The position numbers and the translations under genes are program-made. Below the pieces are notes generated by a model. The model searched no databases and was not told the origin of the DNA. It saw only the letters and a list, made by a program, of their open reading frames with translations. 14,375 nt of DNA from Candidatus Omnitrophota bacterium. Lineage in GTDB: Bacteria > Omnitrophota > Koll11 > Aquiviventales > Aquiviventaceae. Location: the NCBI GenBank assembly GCA_016196415.1, contig JACPXS010000023.1, positions 1-14,375 on the forward strand, written 5' to 3'. Of the stretch, positions 14,361 through 14,375 are shown piece after piece (the first letter of the stretch is position 1; each line of letters starts with the position of its first letter).

Positions 14361-14375
14361 CTTCCAGGTGCCGGA
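14165..14375 (-). pseudogene. upstream HAMP module of the hybrid kinase, out of frame (partial)
   Basis: From the window edge the minus strand reads [18 protein letters not shown], then [32 protein letters not shown] and TLRTFADQV: one complete HAMP module that should continue into the kinase. After FADQV the frame goes into unrelated residues, while the expected DLTDNVN continues in the next frame, directly after a TGA. The linker normally found between modules (T-R-V-A-R-E-V-G-T-E-G...) is absent. It is either a real inactivating deletion, a collapsed repeat in the assembly, or a sequencing error. Confidence 0.7.

Noticed and set aside
1..14375. CRISPR array, insertion sequence or integrase gene
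   Set aside because: No regularly spaced repeats, no transposase or recombinase motifs, and no terminal inverted repeats were seen anywhere in the window.

Overview
The window looks like a stretch of a GC-rich, Gram-negative chromosome. LpxD implies lipid A and an outer membrane. Conserved genes (typA, infA, a cold-shock gene, lpxD) sit beside an accessory segment behind a tRNA-Asp gene. The high GC content of the flanks, strong AGGAGG-type ribosome sites and a hybrid histidine kinase with tandem HAMP modules would fit Nitrospirota, Methylomirabilota (NC10), Rokubacteria or similar lineages. This is a guess from style; no marker here settles the phylum.

Layout. (1) 45-661: tRNA-Val(UAC), a small DUF4870-like membrane protein gene, tRNA-Asp(GUC), then a strong intrinsic terminator. 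This reads as one mixed tRNA/mRNA unit. (2) 662-6225: an accessory segment. It first holds a promoter and two overlapping genes: a DUF4234-like membrane protein with a C-terminal soluble domain, and an exported DUF3857/transglutaminase-like protein. Next comes a gene-poor gap (3787-4120) containing an exact 15-bp copy of the tRNA-Asp 3' end and a very AT-rich promoter with two near-identical palindromic operators. Then comes a two-gene overlapping operon: an AbiEii-type nucleotidyltransferase and a 442-residue XRE-HTH protein with an unusual long C-terminal region. (3) 6226-10466: plus-strand housekeeping genes: typA-aquaporin, then infA-csp-lpxD. (4) 10468-14375: a minus-strand two-component operon converging on lpxD: a hybrid HAMP-GAF-kinase-REC protein, a REC-HisKA_2 kinase and a single-domain REC protein. 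The N-terminal HAMP region of the first gene is frameshifted and runs off the window.

The best candidate for an undescribed system is the 4021-6141 operon. A predicted toxin-type nucleotidyltransferase is translationally coupled to a large HTH protein. The C-terminal part of that protein (about 258-442) resembles, from memory, a domain otherwise found behind AlbA_2/Schlafen-type modules. Two palindromes exactly 42 bp apart flank the likely promoter, which suggests autoregulation. The tRNA-Asp-derived repeats (exact at 3982-3996, degenerate at 6225-6240) suggest that this operon and the membrane/transglutaminase pair arrived as tRNA-targeted cargo. No integrase is visible.

All domain assignments are by eye from motifs; no database search was run.
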